This document shows positions 47,357-57,159 of a stretch of 64,000 nucleotides of DNA, piece by piece. Origin of the DNA: Sycon ciliatum. Lineage: Eukaryota; Porifera; Calcarea; Leucosolenida; Sycettidae. The translations under genes were made by a program, and so were the position numbers. The notes under the pieces were generated by a model, which saw only the letters and a list, made by a program, of their open reading frames with translations, was not told where the DNA came from and searched no databases. The stretch lies in NCBI RefSeq assembly GCF_964019385.1, contig NC_088645.1:42047057-42111056 (forward strand), given 5' to 3'. Numbering within the stretch: the first letter of the stretch is position 1; the number at the start of each line of letters is the position of its first letter.

Positions 47357-48079
47357 CTAGGTACAAACACATACAGTCATATTGGCCTCTTTAAGTTCTT
47401 CCTTCAGCTGCTTCACTTCCTCCTCTAGGAGGAACGGCACATAGAGGGACAAGTGGCTCGAGTCAGTCAATCTTTCTTTTCTGTCAGACTCCAAAAGCGG
47501 TCTTAAGTAATCAACCTTTGCGAGTGGGATTCCTGCTTGCAACATAGAACGCACAATGTGGATCCGCCGCAGAGACTCGGCTGAACTAACGGCCTCAGTA
47601 AGACCGGTGCCAGCTAGAGCCTTCCCAAGTCGTTTCTGATACGCCAAGAAGGACTCCTTGACCAGCTTCTGCCTCTGAGTTTCCCTCTCCAAACGGGAAA
47701 TTTCTTGTTTGTGTCTCGAAGTAGCAATATGGGACATGATTATACTCTAAGTCTTCTTTCCTGACAATGTTGTATGGCATGGCAGGCACACTAACTTGCC
47801 ACAGTCCCTTTTGAGCGGCTCATCTGGGAACTCCCGCACCCGTGTTTCGGCACTGATGGCCACTTCAGTGCTCTGTCCATGAGCTACTCGCGTCCTTGAA
47901 ACATTTTCAGACTTGGTTATAGCTGTTTTCTGAAAAGACAGCTTCCTCGCTATCGCGGCAGGATCTGCAGTTTCCAACTCGACGACGTCACTATCATCAG
48001 AGGACTCCGCCAAAAACTCATCTGGAGAAAGCCCAGCTTCCTCCCAATCCCAAGAATGGCATCGCGGCGAGTCAGCCAT
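47357..48079 (-). pseudogene. CGGBP1-like zinc-finger protein with one in-frame stop
   Basis: From ATG 48079 the frame has an acidic N-terminus, then Cys-Gly-Lys-Leu-Val-Cys-Leu-Pro-Cys-His. A TAG (47747-47749) interrupts, and the same frame continues with His-Ile-Ala-Thr-Ser-Arg-His, a charged helix, then Ser-Met-Leu-Gln-Ala-Gly-Ile-Pro-Leu-Ala-Lys-Val and Leu-Arg-Pro-Leu-Leu-Glu. The Cys-x-x-Cys...His...His finger plus the Ala-Gly-Ile-Pro-Leu-x-Lys block is how I recognise CGG-repeat-binding-protein-like genes, which are related to hAT-transposase BED-type fingers. About 240 codons in total. The stop falls between the two halves of the finger. Confidence 0.65.
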
Positions 48080-48105
48080 CAGCGTTTGCTGCTAGTTAGC
48101 TAGTC

Positions 48106-48640
48106 TTATACGATGGTGAATGTCCGGTGAAAGTCCAGCGTTACTCTTCGACAAAGACATGGACTCTTGCTTCGATGAAGAATGTTTTTGTAACATTGTG
48201 GACGGTAACCGGGTAAAGTCTGGAATGTGTGCGTGTGCGCACCTCCGACGTTCCATGCTGGCTCACATTTGTTTCGTTGGTTCGGCGTTGTTACCTGGAT
48301 CTTCAAAAAGTAATTTGTTGCTGCCCGAAGATAGACTCCCGGGACCGGAAGTTTCTGCGAGAGTTTCCACACTGTGCTGGACCACAGCTACATGTAGCTA
48401 GCACTATACTGCATGCAGTAAACTGGGCCTGGCACTGCGTGCCACGATCAGTTTGGTACCATGCATGATGTGTACGATGGTCTATCGCTTGTAGTAATAC
48501 ATCGCCAATACGGTATAGTAATAAATGTTGCCAATCAAAGACCAACGCTATAGCCGATACGAATCTGTATAAGACGAATTGACAATGTGTGTAGATCTAC
48601 TATGCAGTCATGTAGAACGTCGTATAATGCCATTTTTGGC
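48106..48640. other. Upstream part of the TIR element
   Basis: No supported gene. Short opposing frames at 48120-48470 have no recognisable domain. Confidence 0.5.
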
Positions 48641-48720
48641 TTCGTAATGCTTTATAATGCTCGTAATGTTCCGGGTGGTGTATAATGCTCGATATAATGC
48701 CGGCATTATCCGCAAACACC

Positions 48721-48721
<1 letters not shown>

Positions 48722-48783
<62 letters not shown>
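48722..48783 (-). repeat. (TTG)n LINE tail
   Basis: About 62 bp of (TGT)n forming the 3' tail of LINE B and directly abutting the right TIR of the neighbouring element. Confidence 0.9.
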
Positions 48784-48942
48784 GTTTATTTTAATTCGCA
48801 AACCAAACGGGCAGATCTTCCCAATGAAAAGGTGGCGAATGCAGATAGAAAGCAGTAATAAATGAAATTGGGGACTGATGTAATTAGGATAGAGGTGGAG
48901 AAAAACTAAGCCAGCTGATCATCAAACAGGACGTTTGGTACT

Positions 48943-51942
48943 CTAGGTACTAAGGCCAGTAAGTGTGTGCGGGATCATGCTGGCGCGGAACTGGCGGAGC
49001 GTGGAGATGGCACGTACATCGCTGGGTAATGTGTTCCACAGCTGGGCGCCCCGGAACGCGAGGCAACCCTTGCCGAACCTGGTGGAAACTGGCGGTTGGC
49101 GCAGACCCATGGTGGAGTGCAACCTAGTTGGGCCAGCTGACAAAGGAACTAGGAGGGCTTGCAGTTCAGAACTTGCGTGCTCATTCCGAGACCTCCAGAC
49201 CAGAACGATGAACTTCTGCCTGAATATCTCGGATACTCTGTAGGTGTCCAATTGCAGCAGGAGGGTACGCGCGGAGGTGTGATGCGAGAGTCCGAAAACC
49301 GCCCTTGCCGCCCGATTCTGCATGACTTGTAGCCGATCCAATTGGTTGGCAGTAAGAAGCGGGGAAAACGCATTGGATCCGTACATCAGGTCAGACATGA
49401 TGATCGCTTTAAAGTAGAGAACTCGGCTCTGATGAGTCAAGCAGCGACGCAACCTCCATAGTGCTCCGATCCTCTGGGCCAGTCGAGCGGTGCAGCGATC
49501 AACATGGGGCGTCCATGACAGATCCGAGTCGAGGAGCACTCCAAGATATCTGGCCACAGTAACGACAGGAATCGGCGTTTCATGACAGTTTACATTGATC
49601 GTATGCTGGGGCTGCTGAGGCTGTCTGTTGGGGTATACAGGGATCACGTGGCTCTTGGCTGCATTCAAAATGAGACCACGGGTCTGCAACCAGTCAGCAA
49701 GTGCAGAAACCGAGGCCGATAGCGTAGCAGATACCGTGTCCAGGAATGTGCTGCTACTGATCAGCGCAATGTCATCGGCAAATTGAACTGATGAAGACTG
49801 GTTAGCTATGGTTGGAACTTCGCGGGTGTAGATACTGAAAAGGATCGGTCCTAGAACAGAACCTTGTGGCACGCCACAGGATGGTGCAGAAATGGCACTC
49901 TGATCCCGTCCAATACAGATACGCTGAGTACGGCCCGACAGATAGGCGGAAAACCACTTTAGGGCTGTCCCTGTTATGCCGATATCGAATAGGTCCTGGA
50001 GTAGCCGTTCATGACGAACCTTGTCGAATGCCTTTGACATATCTAGAAGGCATATGCCAGTACACAAACGCTTGTCCCGTGCACTAATAATACGATTTAG
50101 CATAAGTACCAGGGCATCCTCCGTTGAGTGGCCTGCGCGGAATGCAAACTGAGTCGTGGGGAGGGTACCAGATATGTCCAAAAACTGGGCTAGCTTCTTT
50201 TGTACGACTTTCTCCAAGAGTTTTGATAATATGGGAAGTAGGGACACTGGACGGAAGTTAGTGGGAATAGACGGGTCCCCAGCTTTGAACAGCGGGATAA
50301 CGTGTGCGAGTTTGAAGGCTGTGGGGACAGTGCCATTGACAAGCGAGGCATTAAACAACGTTGCCACGGACACAGCTAGGATATCGGCACAGCACTTCAG
50401 AAGGTGACCAGGTATCCCGTCGCTTCCTGTTGCTTTGGCAGGATTGATTTGTCGGAGAAGCCGTTCTACTTCGCGAAAGGACACTTGCGGCAATTCTGAC
50501 ATTGCCGTCTGAGGCTGTGGACCTTGCGGTAGCGGGATGCTGTGAGGACGGGCATTGTCTGTTACTACTGCCTGGAAGACTGACGAAACCTCTTCAATGG
50601 GGCAAGTAGGCTCCACACGTACTCTCTTCCTGTTCGTAACGGAGTTTATGACGTTCCAGAGCTTACGCGGGTTCTGACTGGACGCGGCACATTGCGCTCG
50701 GAAGAAATCGTTGCGCTTTCGGCGATAGGCATTTCTGGCGCTTGAGCGTGCTTGCTTGAACTGTACGTGAAGATTCTGGTTTCCCTTATCGCGTAGCCAC
50801 CGTCGGTGTAGCTGGTTTTTACGTTGGTTGAGCTTGTGGAGCTCTCTGTCGGACCAGGGCGGATGGGATTTGCGGTTGGAGGACACATAGCGGATGGGTG
50901 CATGCTTGTCCACGACAGCCAAGAACTTGGTGTGCCACGACGCCCACATGGTGTCCACATCCCGCGTGTTAGTAAAATCATCCAGCCCTGCGGAGCTGAC
51001 ATCCCGACGGAATTCACAGAGGTTCACCGACCGAGTATTTCTCTGAGCTCGGACCCGCTCTACTGCCTGAGGTGACACGCTGCGAGAAACCTGAAGGTGC
51101 AGGTTAGCCTCAATCCCAAAGTGGTCGCTAATGGTCAAAGGCAGGACGTGGCACTCACTGATGTCTTGACTAGCTGAAAGAATGAGATCGATAGTTGTAC
51201 CTGATGGGCACGCCGGTGAGATACGAGTCGGAGCACGAACGTGATTAGTGAGGCCGTAGCAGTTGCAAAGTTCGAGAAATTTCCGGGCGATAGGACAAGG
51301 TGGGTAGGGGGTTGAAACATTAACGTTAAAATTGCCAATGACTGTGATGCTTGGGTTGTCCACGAAAGCCCTGTGCAGCTGCTCTTCAAAATTCTGCCAG
51401 TACAAGATGGGCTCGTCAGGTGGCCGGTAAAAGCACCCAACTAGTTGTCGCCTTCGTCGCCCTTTGACTTCGATCCAGGACGATTCAATGTTAGCGTCGG
51501 AAAGCTCTGGGCGCGGTTTTACCTGGAGTCCGGAACGGAAATAAAAGCATACACCGCCACCTCTGCGCACTGGACGATCGTGCCGTATCACACAGTAACC
51601 TTGTATATCAATATCACTGTCTGACGTTGTGCTGTCAAGCCAGGTTTCTGCGCCGCCAAATATGTCGAAGTTGTGTTGCTGTAGGATATCGGCGACCTCA
51701 GCTACTTTGTTTCGAAGACTACAAACATTCAAAAAGCCCAGTCTTATGAAGGACTGTGTCAGTGAGGTAAGGCGGTGAGCAGGGGCAGAACTGAGGTTAT
51801 TCTGGGTACAAGAGCCATGAGCACTGGGACCTGGGATGCCAGCGCCAGCCCCAGGGGAGAGATGTTGACTGTGTACACTACTAGTAGTTAACTTGGAGGG
51901 GGGAAAGCTGGGTGCTAAGGGATTAAGAGACGCCATTAACAT
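48943..51942 (-). CDS. LINE ORF2: AP endonuclease and reverse transcriptase
   Basis: 999 codons from ATG 51942. Endonuclease part (about residues 65-290): Asn-Val-Cys-Ser-Leu, Ala-Glu-Thr-Trp-Leu, Gly-Cys-Phe-Tyr-Arg-Pro-Pro and Ser-Asp-His. The usual Gly-Asp-Phe-Asn motif reads Gly-Asn-Phe-Asn here (Asn204, codon 51331-51333), a change at a catalytic Asp. Reverse transcriptase: Leu-Leu-Asp-Met-Ser-Lys-Ala-Phe-Asp, Gly-Val-Pro-Gln-Gly-Ser-Val-Leu-Gly-Pro and Phe-Ala-Asp-Asp-Ile-Ala-Leu are all present. The C-terminal region includes Gln-Asn-Arg-Ala-Ala-Arg-Ala-Val-Phe. The frame is intact, but the endonuclease is probably inactive. Confidence 0.9.
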   Translation of the reverse strand: MLMASLNPLAPSFPPSKLTTSSVHSQHLSPGAGAGIPGPSAHGSCTQNNLSSAPAHRLTSLTQSFIRLGFLNVCSLRNKVAEVADILQQHNFDIFGGAETWLDSTTSDSDIDIQGYCVIRHDRPVRRGGGVCFYFRSGLQVKPRPELSDANIESSWIEVKGRRRRQLVGCFYRPPDEPILYWQNFEEQLHRAFVDNPSITVIGNFNVNVSTPYPPCPIARKFLELCNCYGLTNHVRAPTRISPACPSGTTIDLILSASQDISECHVLPLTISDHFGIEANLHLQVSRSVSPQAVERVRAQRNTRSVNLCEFRRDVSSAGLDDFTNTRDVDTMWASWHTKFLAVVDKHAPIRYVSSNRKSHPPWSDRELHKLNQRKNQLHRRWLRDKGNQNLHVQFKQARSSARNAYRRKRNDFFRAQCAASSQNPRKLWNVINSVTNRKRVRVEPTCPIEEVSSVFQAVVTDNARPHSIPLPQGPQPQTAMSELPQVSFREVERLLRQINPAKATGSDGIPGHLLKCCADILAVSVATLFNASLVNGTVPTAFKLAHVIPLFKAGDPSIPTNFRPVSLLPILSKLLEKVVQKKLAQFLDISGTLPTTQFAFRAGHSTEDALVLMLNRIISARDKRLCTGICLLDMSKAFDKVRHERLLQDLFDIGITGTALKWFSAYLSGRTQRICIGRDQSAISAPSCGVPQGSVLGPILFSIYTREVPTIANQSSSVQFADDIALISSSTFLDTVSATLSASVSALADWLQTRGLILNAAKSHVIPVYPNRQPQQPQHTINVNCHETPIPVVTVARYLGVLLDSDLSWTPHVDRCTARLAQRIGALWRLRRCLTHQSRVLYFKAIIMSDLMYGSNAFSPLLTANQLDRLQVMQNRAARAVFGLSHHTSARTLLLQLDTYRVSEIFRQKFIVLVWRSRNEHASSELQALLVPLSAGPTRLHSTMGLRQPPVSTRFGKGCLAFRGAQLWNTLPSDVRAISTLRQFRASMIPHTLTGLST

Positions 51943-52063
51943 TTAAAAAAGATACAGCTAAAGAAATTGTGTTCTGATGATCTATCATTACTAGGGAAGA
52001 AGGGATCAGCATGGGGATTAAGAGCAAGTGCAGTAAGTATTAACCGTAATTGCCTTCATTGCA

Positions 52064-52530
52064 CTAGTGGCTTCCTCTGCGGGCAGCTTCAACTCTCTCT
52101 GCCAGCTTCTTGCGCTCATGGTTTGAACACTCCTTAGCCCACGCAATTTGCGGGTCGTTCAAGGCAGAGGCAGGTGGCTCAGTGCGCCCTGATAGGACAG
52201 TGGCGGAGAAGGTGTGTTTGCCTGCTGCCAGTCTGAAGCCATCGTCATCAGGAGAGGGGGCTGTCCCGCTGCTCTTTTCTTTGTCTCCAGGTTGGCTGAA
52301 AGCCGGCACATGGTTACTGGTATCAGTTGTGCCAGTACTGGTCCCATTGGCTAAAAGTGCCTGGCGATAGCTGTTGACTGAGGCAGTGTTCAGCCCTGTG
52401 TTGCTAGCTGCACCTGTCTCCACACTGACGACAGCTGGCTCTACAGCAGCTTCTGCGGGCTGGGTAGTCACCGTACCCGTATCAGTGGCTGTACTGACGC
52501 TGGGAGGGTTTGTACTCGTACCGGTTGTGT
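52064..52530 (-). pseudogene. LINE ORF1 C-terminal remnant
   Basis: Open for about 150 codons without ATG; Thr/Ser/Pro/Ala-rich, ending in a Lys/Arg/Glu helix and Arg-Arg-Gly-Ser-His-stop. It lies 121 bp upstream of ORF2. No nucleic-acid-binding motif is visible in the remaining part. Confidence 0.6.
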
Positions 52531-52585
52531 TGCGGTGCTATGGTAGTAGTAGTAGTAGTAGATTTTATTATTTTACTAGGGGGTA

Positions 52586-53563
52586 TGGCCGTTGACGAAC
52601 TCCAATGTTGGATATCCCACGTAAGTAGCTTCGTGTAGTAACAAAGTTACGGTACCATTACACTGTGATACCTTGTACCAGTGGTGGTGTTACCCTATGT
52701 TGCATATCCGGGTCACATCACATTGCCCCAAAGCCCGGGAAAACGTGCCTTTCGGGGTACTGCAGTATGGTAAATCTGCTTTTTCTTGGAGAAAGAGGAA
52801 GGGTCAGACATTTGCATAGTTCCTCCCAGCATTCCTGGATGCCAGCATGTGCTGCACACTCCCCTACCCCTTCTACTGCCTGAAAAGGGCAACACACGTG
52901 AGAGCGTTCACCAGACGAGTACAATCACACCTCCGCGCGTACCCTCCTGCTGCAATTGGACACCTACAGAGTATCCGAGATATTCAGGCAGAAGTTCATC
53001 GTTCTGGTCTGGAGGTCTCGGAATGAGCACGCAAGTTCTGAACTGCAAGCCCTCCTAGTTCCTTTGTCAGCTGGCCCAACTAGGTTGCACTCCACCATGG
53101 GTCTGCGCCAACCGCCAGTTTCCACCAGGTTCGGCAAGGGTTGCCTCGCGTTCCGGGGCGCCCAGCTGTGGAACACATTACCCAGCGATGTACGTGCCAT
53201 CTCCACGCTCCGCCAGTTCCGCGCCAGCATGATCCCGCACACACTTACTGGCCTTAGTACCTAGAGTACCAAACGTCCTGTTTGATGATCAGCTGGCTTA
53301 GTTTTTCTCCACCTCTATCCTAATTACATCAGTCCCCAATTTCATTTATTACTGCTTTCTATCTGCATTCGCCACCTTTTCATTGGGCAGATCTGCCCGT
53401 TTGGTTTGCGAATTAAAATAAACACAACAACAACAACAGTCGGAGGAGAACATGGTAAAAGGCAAAAAGGCAACACACATGAACTCCTTATAAACAAGCA
53501 GTGGCAACTCTAGTTCCAGAAATGTTGGGCTTACATTCCAGGCATTGCCGTCGGATTCCCACG
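52586..53563. repeat. Dispersed repeat R1, copy 2, later parts
   Basis: Matches 884-1219 up to 52923 and 1220-1347 from 53439. The interruption is LINE C. It runs into the (CTT)n tract at the place where copy 1 has only a short TTCTTC-rich stretch. Confidence 0.85.
52924..53438 (+). mobile_element. 5'-truncated LINE copy C with empty-site reference
   Basis: 515 bp of the LINE B family: the last ~100 codons (identical in translation to LINE B over the overlap), the 3' UTR and an (AAC)n tail. It is inserted after GTACA of R1. Copy 1 of R1 reads GTACA-GTCGGAGG uninterrupted at 1215-1227, giving both edges. At most a 3-bp ACA duplication, indistinguishable from the tail. Confidence 0.92.
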
Positions 53564-53690
53564 CTTCTTCTTCTTCTTCTTCTTCTTCTTCTTCTTCTTC
53601 TTCTTCTTCTTCTTCTTCTTCTTCTTCTTCTTCTTCTTCTTCTTCTTCTTCTTCTTCTTCTTCTTCTTCTTCTTCTTCTTCTTCTTCTTC
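53564..53690. repeat. (CTT)n tract 1
   Basis: 127 bp of uninterrupted CTT between R1 and the 5' end of R2-type copy 1. R1 copy 1 has only TTCTTCCTCTTCTTCC here. Confidence 0.97.
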
Positions 53691-55419
53691 GAACTCCTAC
53701 ACAGAATTTGCCTTCCATTCTTAAAGAAATGGGCAGGCTTGCCCAGACACGCAGCACCAGCAATACTCTTCATCGGCGCTCGGGAGCGCTTCGGCCTACG
53801 TTTAACGTACATCCCTACGCTATGGAAGCAACGACAGGTCATTAGATGGAATATCATCAAGAACAGCAGCGACAAGAACATGGCAAACCTGTACCAACAT
53901 CACAGCAAACAACAGTATCTGTTCACAAGACAATACTCCGCAATAAAAGAAATGGAATGTGCCGAGGCAGCGATCTCTGAAGCTAGTCCAACTAACCTCC
54001 AGCAAGGCAGGGCAGGACTCGGCTTTAAGCATGACAAACAAGAGAAAATCAAACCTAGAAAACAAATACTCAATACCATTCATGAAGGTGACTGCCAAGA
54101 CCAGCTATCCCACCTCAAAAGCCTGCAAATGCAAGGCAGCTGGTTAAAGTGGAGAGACACGATGTTTGAAGACCTCACTTGGAAAAAACTGTTGTACGAA
54201 GGCTACGGGAGGACTTTCTCCTTTCAACTAAACTGTGTATTAAACACACTACCAACAGTTGACAATCTGAGGAGGTGGGGTAACTCTGTGGTCGAACAAC
54301 AATGCCCTCTATGCAACAGGCAAGCTACGCTCCATCACATATTATCAGCATGTCCAACAGCCCTCCACCAGGGCAGATATACCTGGCGCCACGACAACGT
54401 ACTGAAATGCATAGTAAAACTAGTAAACGAAACCATCTAAACTTATCAAAAGGCCACGGCATCAGCAGAAACGCAGAGTAAACAGAAGAGAATTGATTAC
54501 ATAACTTTCTGCAAGGCAGGAGAGAATCTCCCCAAACAGCCCCCCTCCCAACGCAAACGGCTAAATGACCAATTCGTAACTAGCTCAGCGGACTGGCAGG
54601 TCCTGGTGGACATGAAGGATGAGAAACTTGTTTTCCCCCACTTCATAGCACCTACAACCTGTCGTCCAGACATAGTGCTCTTCTCCAAAGAATTGAGAAG
54701 AGTTCTGTGGCTGGAACTCACGGTATGTAGTGAAGATCGCTTTGCACAATCGCGCGAAATCAAAATCGAACGCTATCGTCACCTTCATAGCGCGTGTGTA
54801 AGGAATGGCTGGGATACGGAAAGTCACACAGCAGAGGTGGGAGCGAGAGGCGCCATATCCACCAGCTTGGATTCCTTCGCGAGATCCTTGCGCTGCACTA
54901 AGGAACAGCGCAGGCTCTTGCGGAGGAATTGTCGCCAAGCAGCGCTGAACTCAAGCTATGTCCTATGGCTAAGGCGAAGGGAGCGAACATGGCGCGACTG
55001 GCCGTTGTATTAAAACTGTTTGGTGAACCTGTTGTAGAGCACTTGGTGGGCGATCGGCCACCCAGCGAGGATAGTTGGACGTCCTTAAAATCAAGATTTG
55101 AACTCGCCATTCCGGCCTCTAAAGGGCCGGGGGTGGACGATCGCCAACCTTGCCAACCTCTCGTAGTCACTTGTTCTTGTCGAATCGTTATTTTCATAGC
55201 CTACTCGACATTCGCCCTACAAATTACCATACATCACAACGCAACTACCTGTACATGACACACCATACCATACGGACACAACCACACCCCAACTGTACTG
55301 GGGGCCTATCTCTTCGAATTGCATTATATGAGTTTCTTTTTCCTTTTTTCTTTACCCGTTACTGTCTAAAAAGCAGTCGAAACGGTTTTTATCCACCATT
55401 TGATGGTGAGCATTTCCCC
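53691..55419 (+). mobile_element. R2-type non-LTR element, copy 1 (5'-truncated)
   Basis: The coding part starts in the region after reverse transcriptase and contains Leu-Arg-Arg-Trp-Gly-Asn-Ser, the CCHC motif Cys-Pro-Leu-Cys-x7-His-x4-Cys (about 54302-54355) and the restriction-like endonuclease (Arg-Pro-Asp-Ile-Val-Leu-Phe ... Leu-Glu-Leu-Thr-Val, then a Lys-x-x-x-Tyr-x-x-Leu helix). A TAA at 54437-54439 interrupts the frame; copy 5 has CAA there. The frame ends at 55011-55013 and a 400-bp 3' UTR leads to the (CTT)n tail. CCHC followed by this endonuclease defines the R2/NeSL/Hero-type group; the exact clade is not resolved. Confidence 0.85.
54606..55013 (+). pseudogene. Restriction-like endonuclease domain, copy 1
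   Basis: Intact endonuclease segment downstream of the nonsense codon: Arg-Pro-Asp-Ile-Val, Glu in Leu-Glu-Leu-Thr-Val 14 residues on, Gly-Ala-Arg-Gly-Ala-Ile, and a basic C-terminus ending Trp-Arg-Asp-Trp-Pro-Leu-Tyr. It cannot be made with the upstream part in this copy. Confidence 0.75.
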
Positions 55420-55564
55420 CTTCTTCTTCTTCTTCTTCTTCTTCTTCTTCTTCTTCTTCTTCTTCTTCTTCTTCTTCTTCTTCTTCTTCTTCTTCTTCTT
55501 CTTCTTCTTCTTCTTCTTCTTCTTCTTCTTCTTCTTCTTCTTCTTCTTCTTCTTCTTCTTCTTC
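55420..55564. repeat. (CTT)n tract 2
   Basis: 145 bp of CTT forming the 3' tail of copy 1 and the 5' border of copy 2. Confidence 0.97.
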
Positions 55565-56195
55565 ATAGCGCGTGTGTAAGGAATGGCTGGGATACGGAAA
55601 GTCACACAGCAGAGGTGGGAGCGAGAGGCGCCATATCCACCAGCTTGGATTCCTTCGCGAGATCCTTGCGCTGCACTAAGGAACAGCGCAGGCTCTTGCG
55701 GAGGAATTGTCGCCAAGCAGCGCTGAACTCAAGCTATGTCCTATGGCTAAGGCGAAGGGAGCGAACATGGCGCGACTGGCCGTTGTATTAAAACTGTTTG
55801 GTGAACCTGTTGTAGAGCACTTGGTGGGCGATCGGCCACCCAGCGAGGATAGTTGGACGTCCTTAAAATCAAGATTTGAACTCGCCATTCCGGCCTCTAA
55901 AGGGCCGGGGGTGGACGATCGCCAACCTTGCCAACCTCTCGTAGTCACTTGTTCTTGTCGAATCGTTATTTTCATAGCCTACTCGACATTCGCCCTACAA
56001 ATTACCATACATCACAACGCAACTACCTGTACATGACACACCATACCATACGGACACAACCACACCCCAACTGTACTGGGGGCCTATCTCTTCGAATTGC
56101 ATTATATGAGTTTCTTTTTCCTTTTTTCTTTACCCGTTACTGTCTAAAAAGCAGTCGAAACGGTTTTTATCCACCATTTGATGGTGAGCATTTCC
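55565..56195 (+). mobile_element. R2-type element, copy 2 (short 5'-truncated)
   Basis: Begins at CATAGCGCGTGTGTAAGG, within the endonuclease coding region, and is practically identical to copy 1 from 54787 through the 3' UTR to the CTT tail. Carries only the last ~75 codons. Confidence 0.92.
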
Positions 56196-56236
56196 CTTCT
56201 TCTTCTTCTTCTTCTTCTTCTTCTTCTTCTTCTTCT
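56196..56236. repeat. (CTT)n tract 3
   Basis: 41 bp of CTT between copy 2 and copy 3. Confidence 0.95.
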
Positions 56237-56249
56237 GCCGGATTTTTCT

Positions 56250-57159
56250 CCAGCCACGAGCAAACCGTCCACTCCGTTAACTGACGGGAGTCCAACATGG
56301 ACCCTGTTTCAAAATACCCTAAGAAAATGCAGGAACAAGTCAGCTCCTGGTTCAAACTGTATTCCGTACATAATCTGGAAACGATGCAAATGCCTGCACA
56401 ATATCCTTTTCAGCATCTTCGAAACAGTTTGGAAGACTGGTGTCATCCCGCGATCTTGGCAGTGCGCCTCCGTTACACTAAAAAGTGACAGTGTGTCAGA
56501 TCCAGCAAAGTTCCGACCAATCGCTCTATCCAACTGCGATGGTAAGATCTTCTTTGCCATGCTGTCCAAGATACTAACTCGCCATATGTTGGTGAATGAG
56601 TATTTTGATGGCATGACACAGAAAGGTTTCCTGCCGGGAATGTCAGGCTGTGTGGAGCATGCTACTCTGTGTAGCGAAGCCATGAAAGACTCGAAGAGGA
56701 ACAAGCGCTCCATAGCCATTGTGTGGATAGACCTAAAGAACGCGTTCTGATCAGTAAAGCACAATTTAATTCAAGCGGCATTGCATCGGTACCATATCCC
56801 ACTGAAAATCAGAAGACTTGTATTTTCTTACTACGAACATCTCACTGCTTCCGTACGAAAGCCCCAGACCCGGACGTTCCGGTACAGTATCGGTGTGTTT
56901 CAGGGATGCCCACTGTCCCCAGTACTGTTCAATATTACCTTCCAAGTCCTCCTCGATGCCCTCCAGGCAAAACCCCTACAGGCACTTTCATACAATTTCA
57001 TACAATTTCAAGCAGACGGATATCACTGCTTCTAACACTGGTTTCGCAGATGATTTAGCCGTTTTTAGTAACAGAACCCATGGCGCACAAAAGAAACTAG
57101 ATGTTGTGGACAAGTTTTTGTCCTGGTCTCAAATGAAAGCTGCCCCGCATAAATGCAGG
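56250..57159 (+). pseudogene. Reverse transcriptase of R2-type copy 3
   Basis: Recognisable blocks: Lys-Ser-Ala-Pro-Gly-Ser-Asn, Phe-Arg-Pro-Ile-Ala-Leu, Gln-Lys-Gly-Phe-Leu-Pro-Gly, Trp-Ile-Asp-Leu-Lys-Asn-Ala-Phe, Gly-Val-Phe-Gln-Gly-Cys-Pro-Leu-Ser-Pro and Phe-Ala-Asp-Asp-Leu-Ala-Val-Phe. One nonsense codon and one frameshift, as above. Confidence 0.8.

Larger units (their letters stand above)
47123..48722 (-). mobile_element. 1.6-kb TIR element carrying a CGGBP1-like gene
   Basis: AGGTGTTGGCGGATAATGC at the left and GCATTATCCGCAAACACCT at the right are inverted copies (one mismatch region). Subterminal ATAATGCTC-type repeats cluster at both ends (47150-47245 and 48640-48700), a common feature of transposase binding regions. 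The interior carries one broken gene on the minus strand and no transposase. The right end abuts LINE B. Superfamily not assigned. Confidence 0.75.
48722..52563 (-). mobile_element. LINE B, near-complete non-LTR retrotransposon
   Basis: Minus-strand element ending in a (TTG)n tract on the plus strand (48722-48783), that is (CAA)n after AAAATAAACA on its own strand. It contains a complete ORF2 (48943-51942) and an ORF1 end (52064-52471) lacking a start, so it is truncated within ORF1. The upstream edge is marked by (TAG)n at about 52545-52562. AP-endonuclease plus reverse transcriptase and a microsatellite tail fit the CR1/L2/Jockey group. Copies A, C and D are in the same window. Confidence 0.88.
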
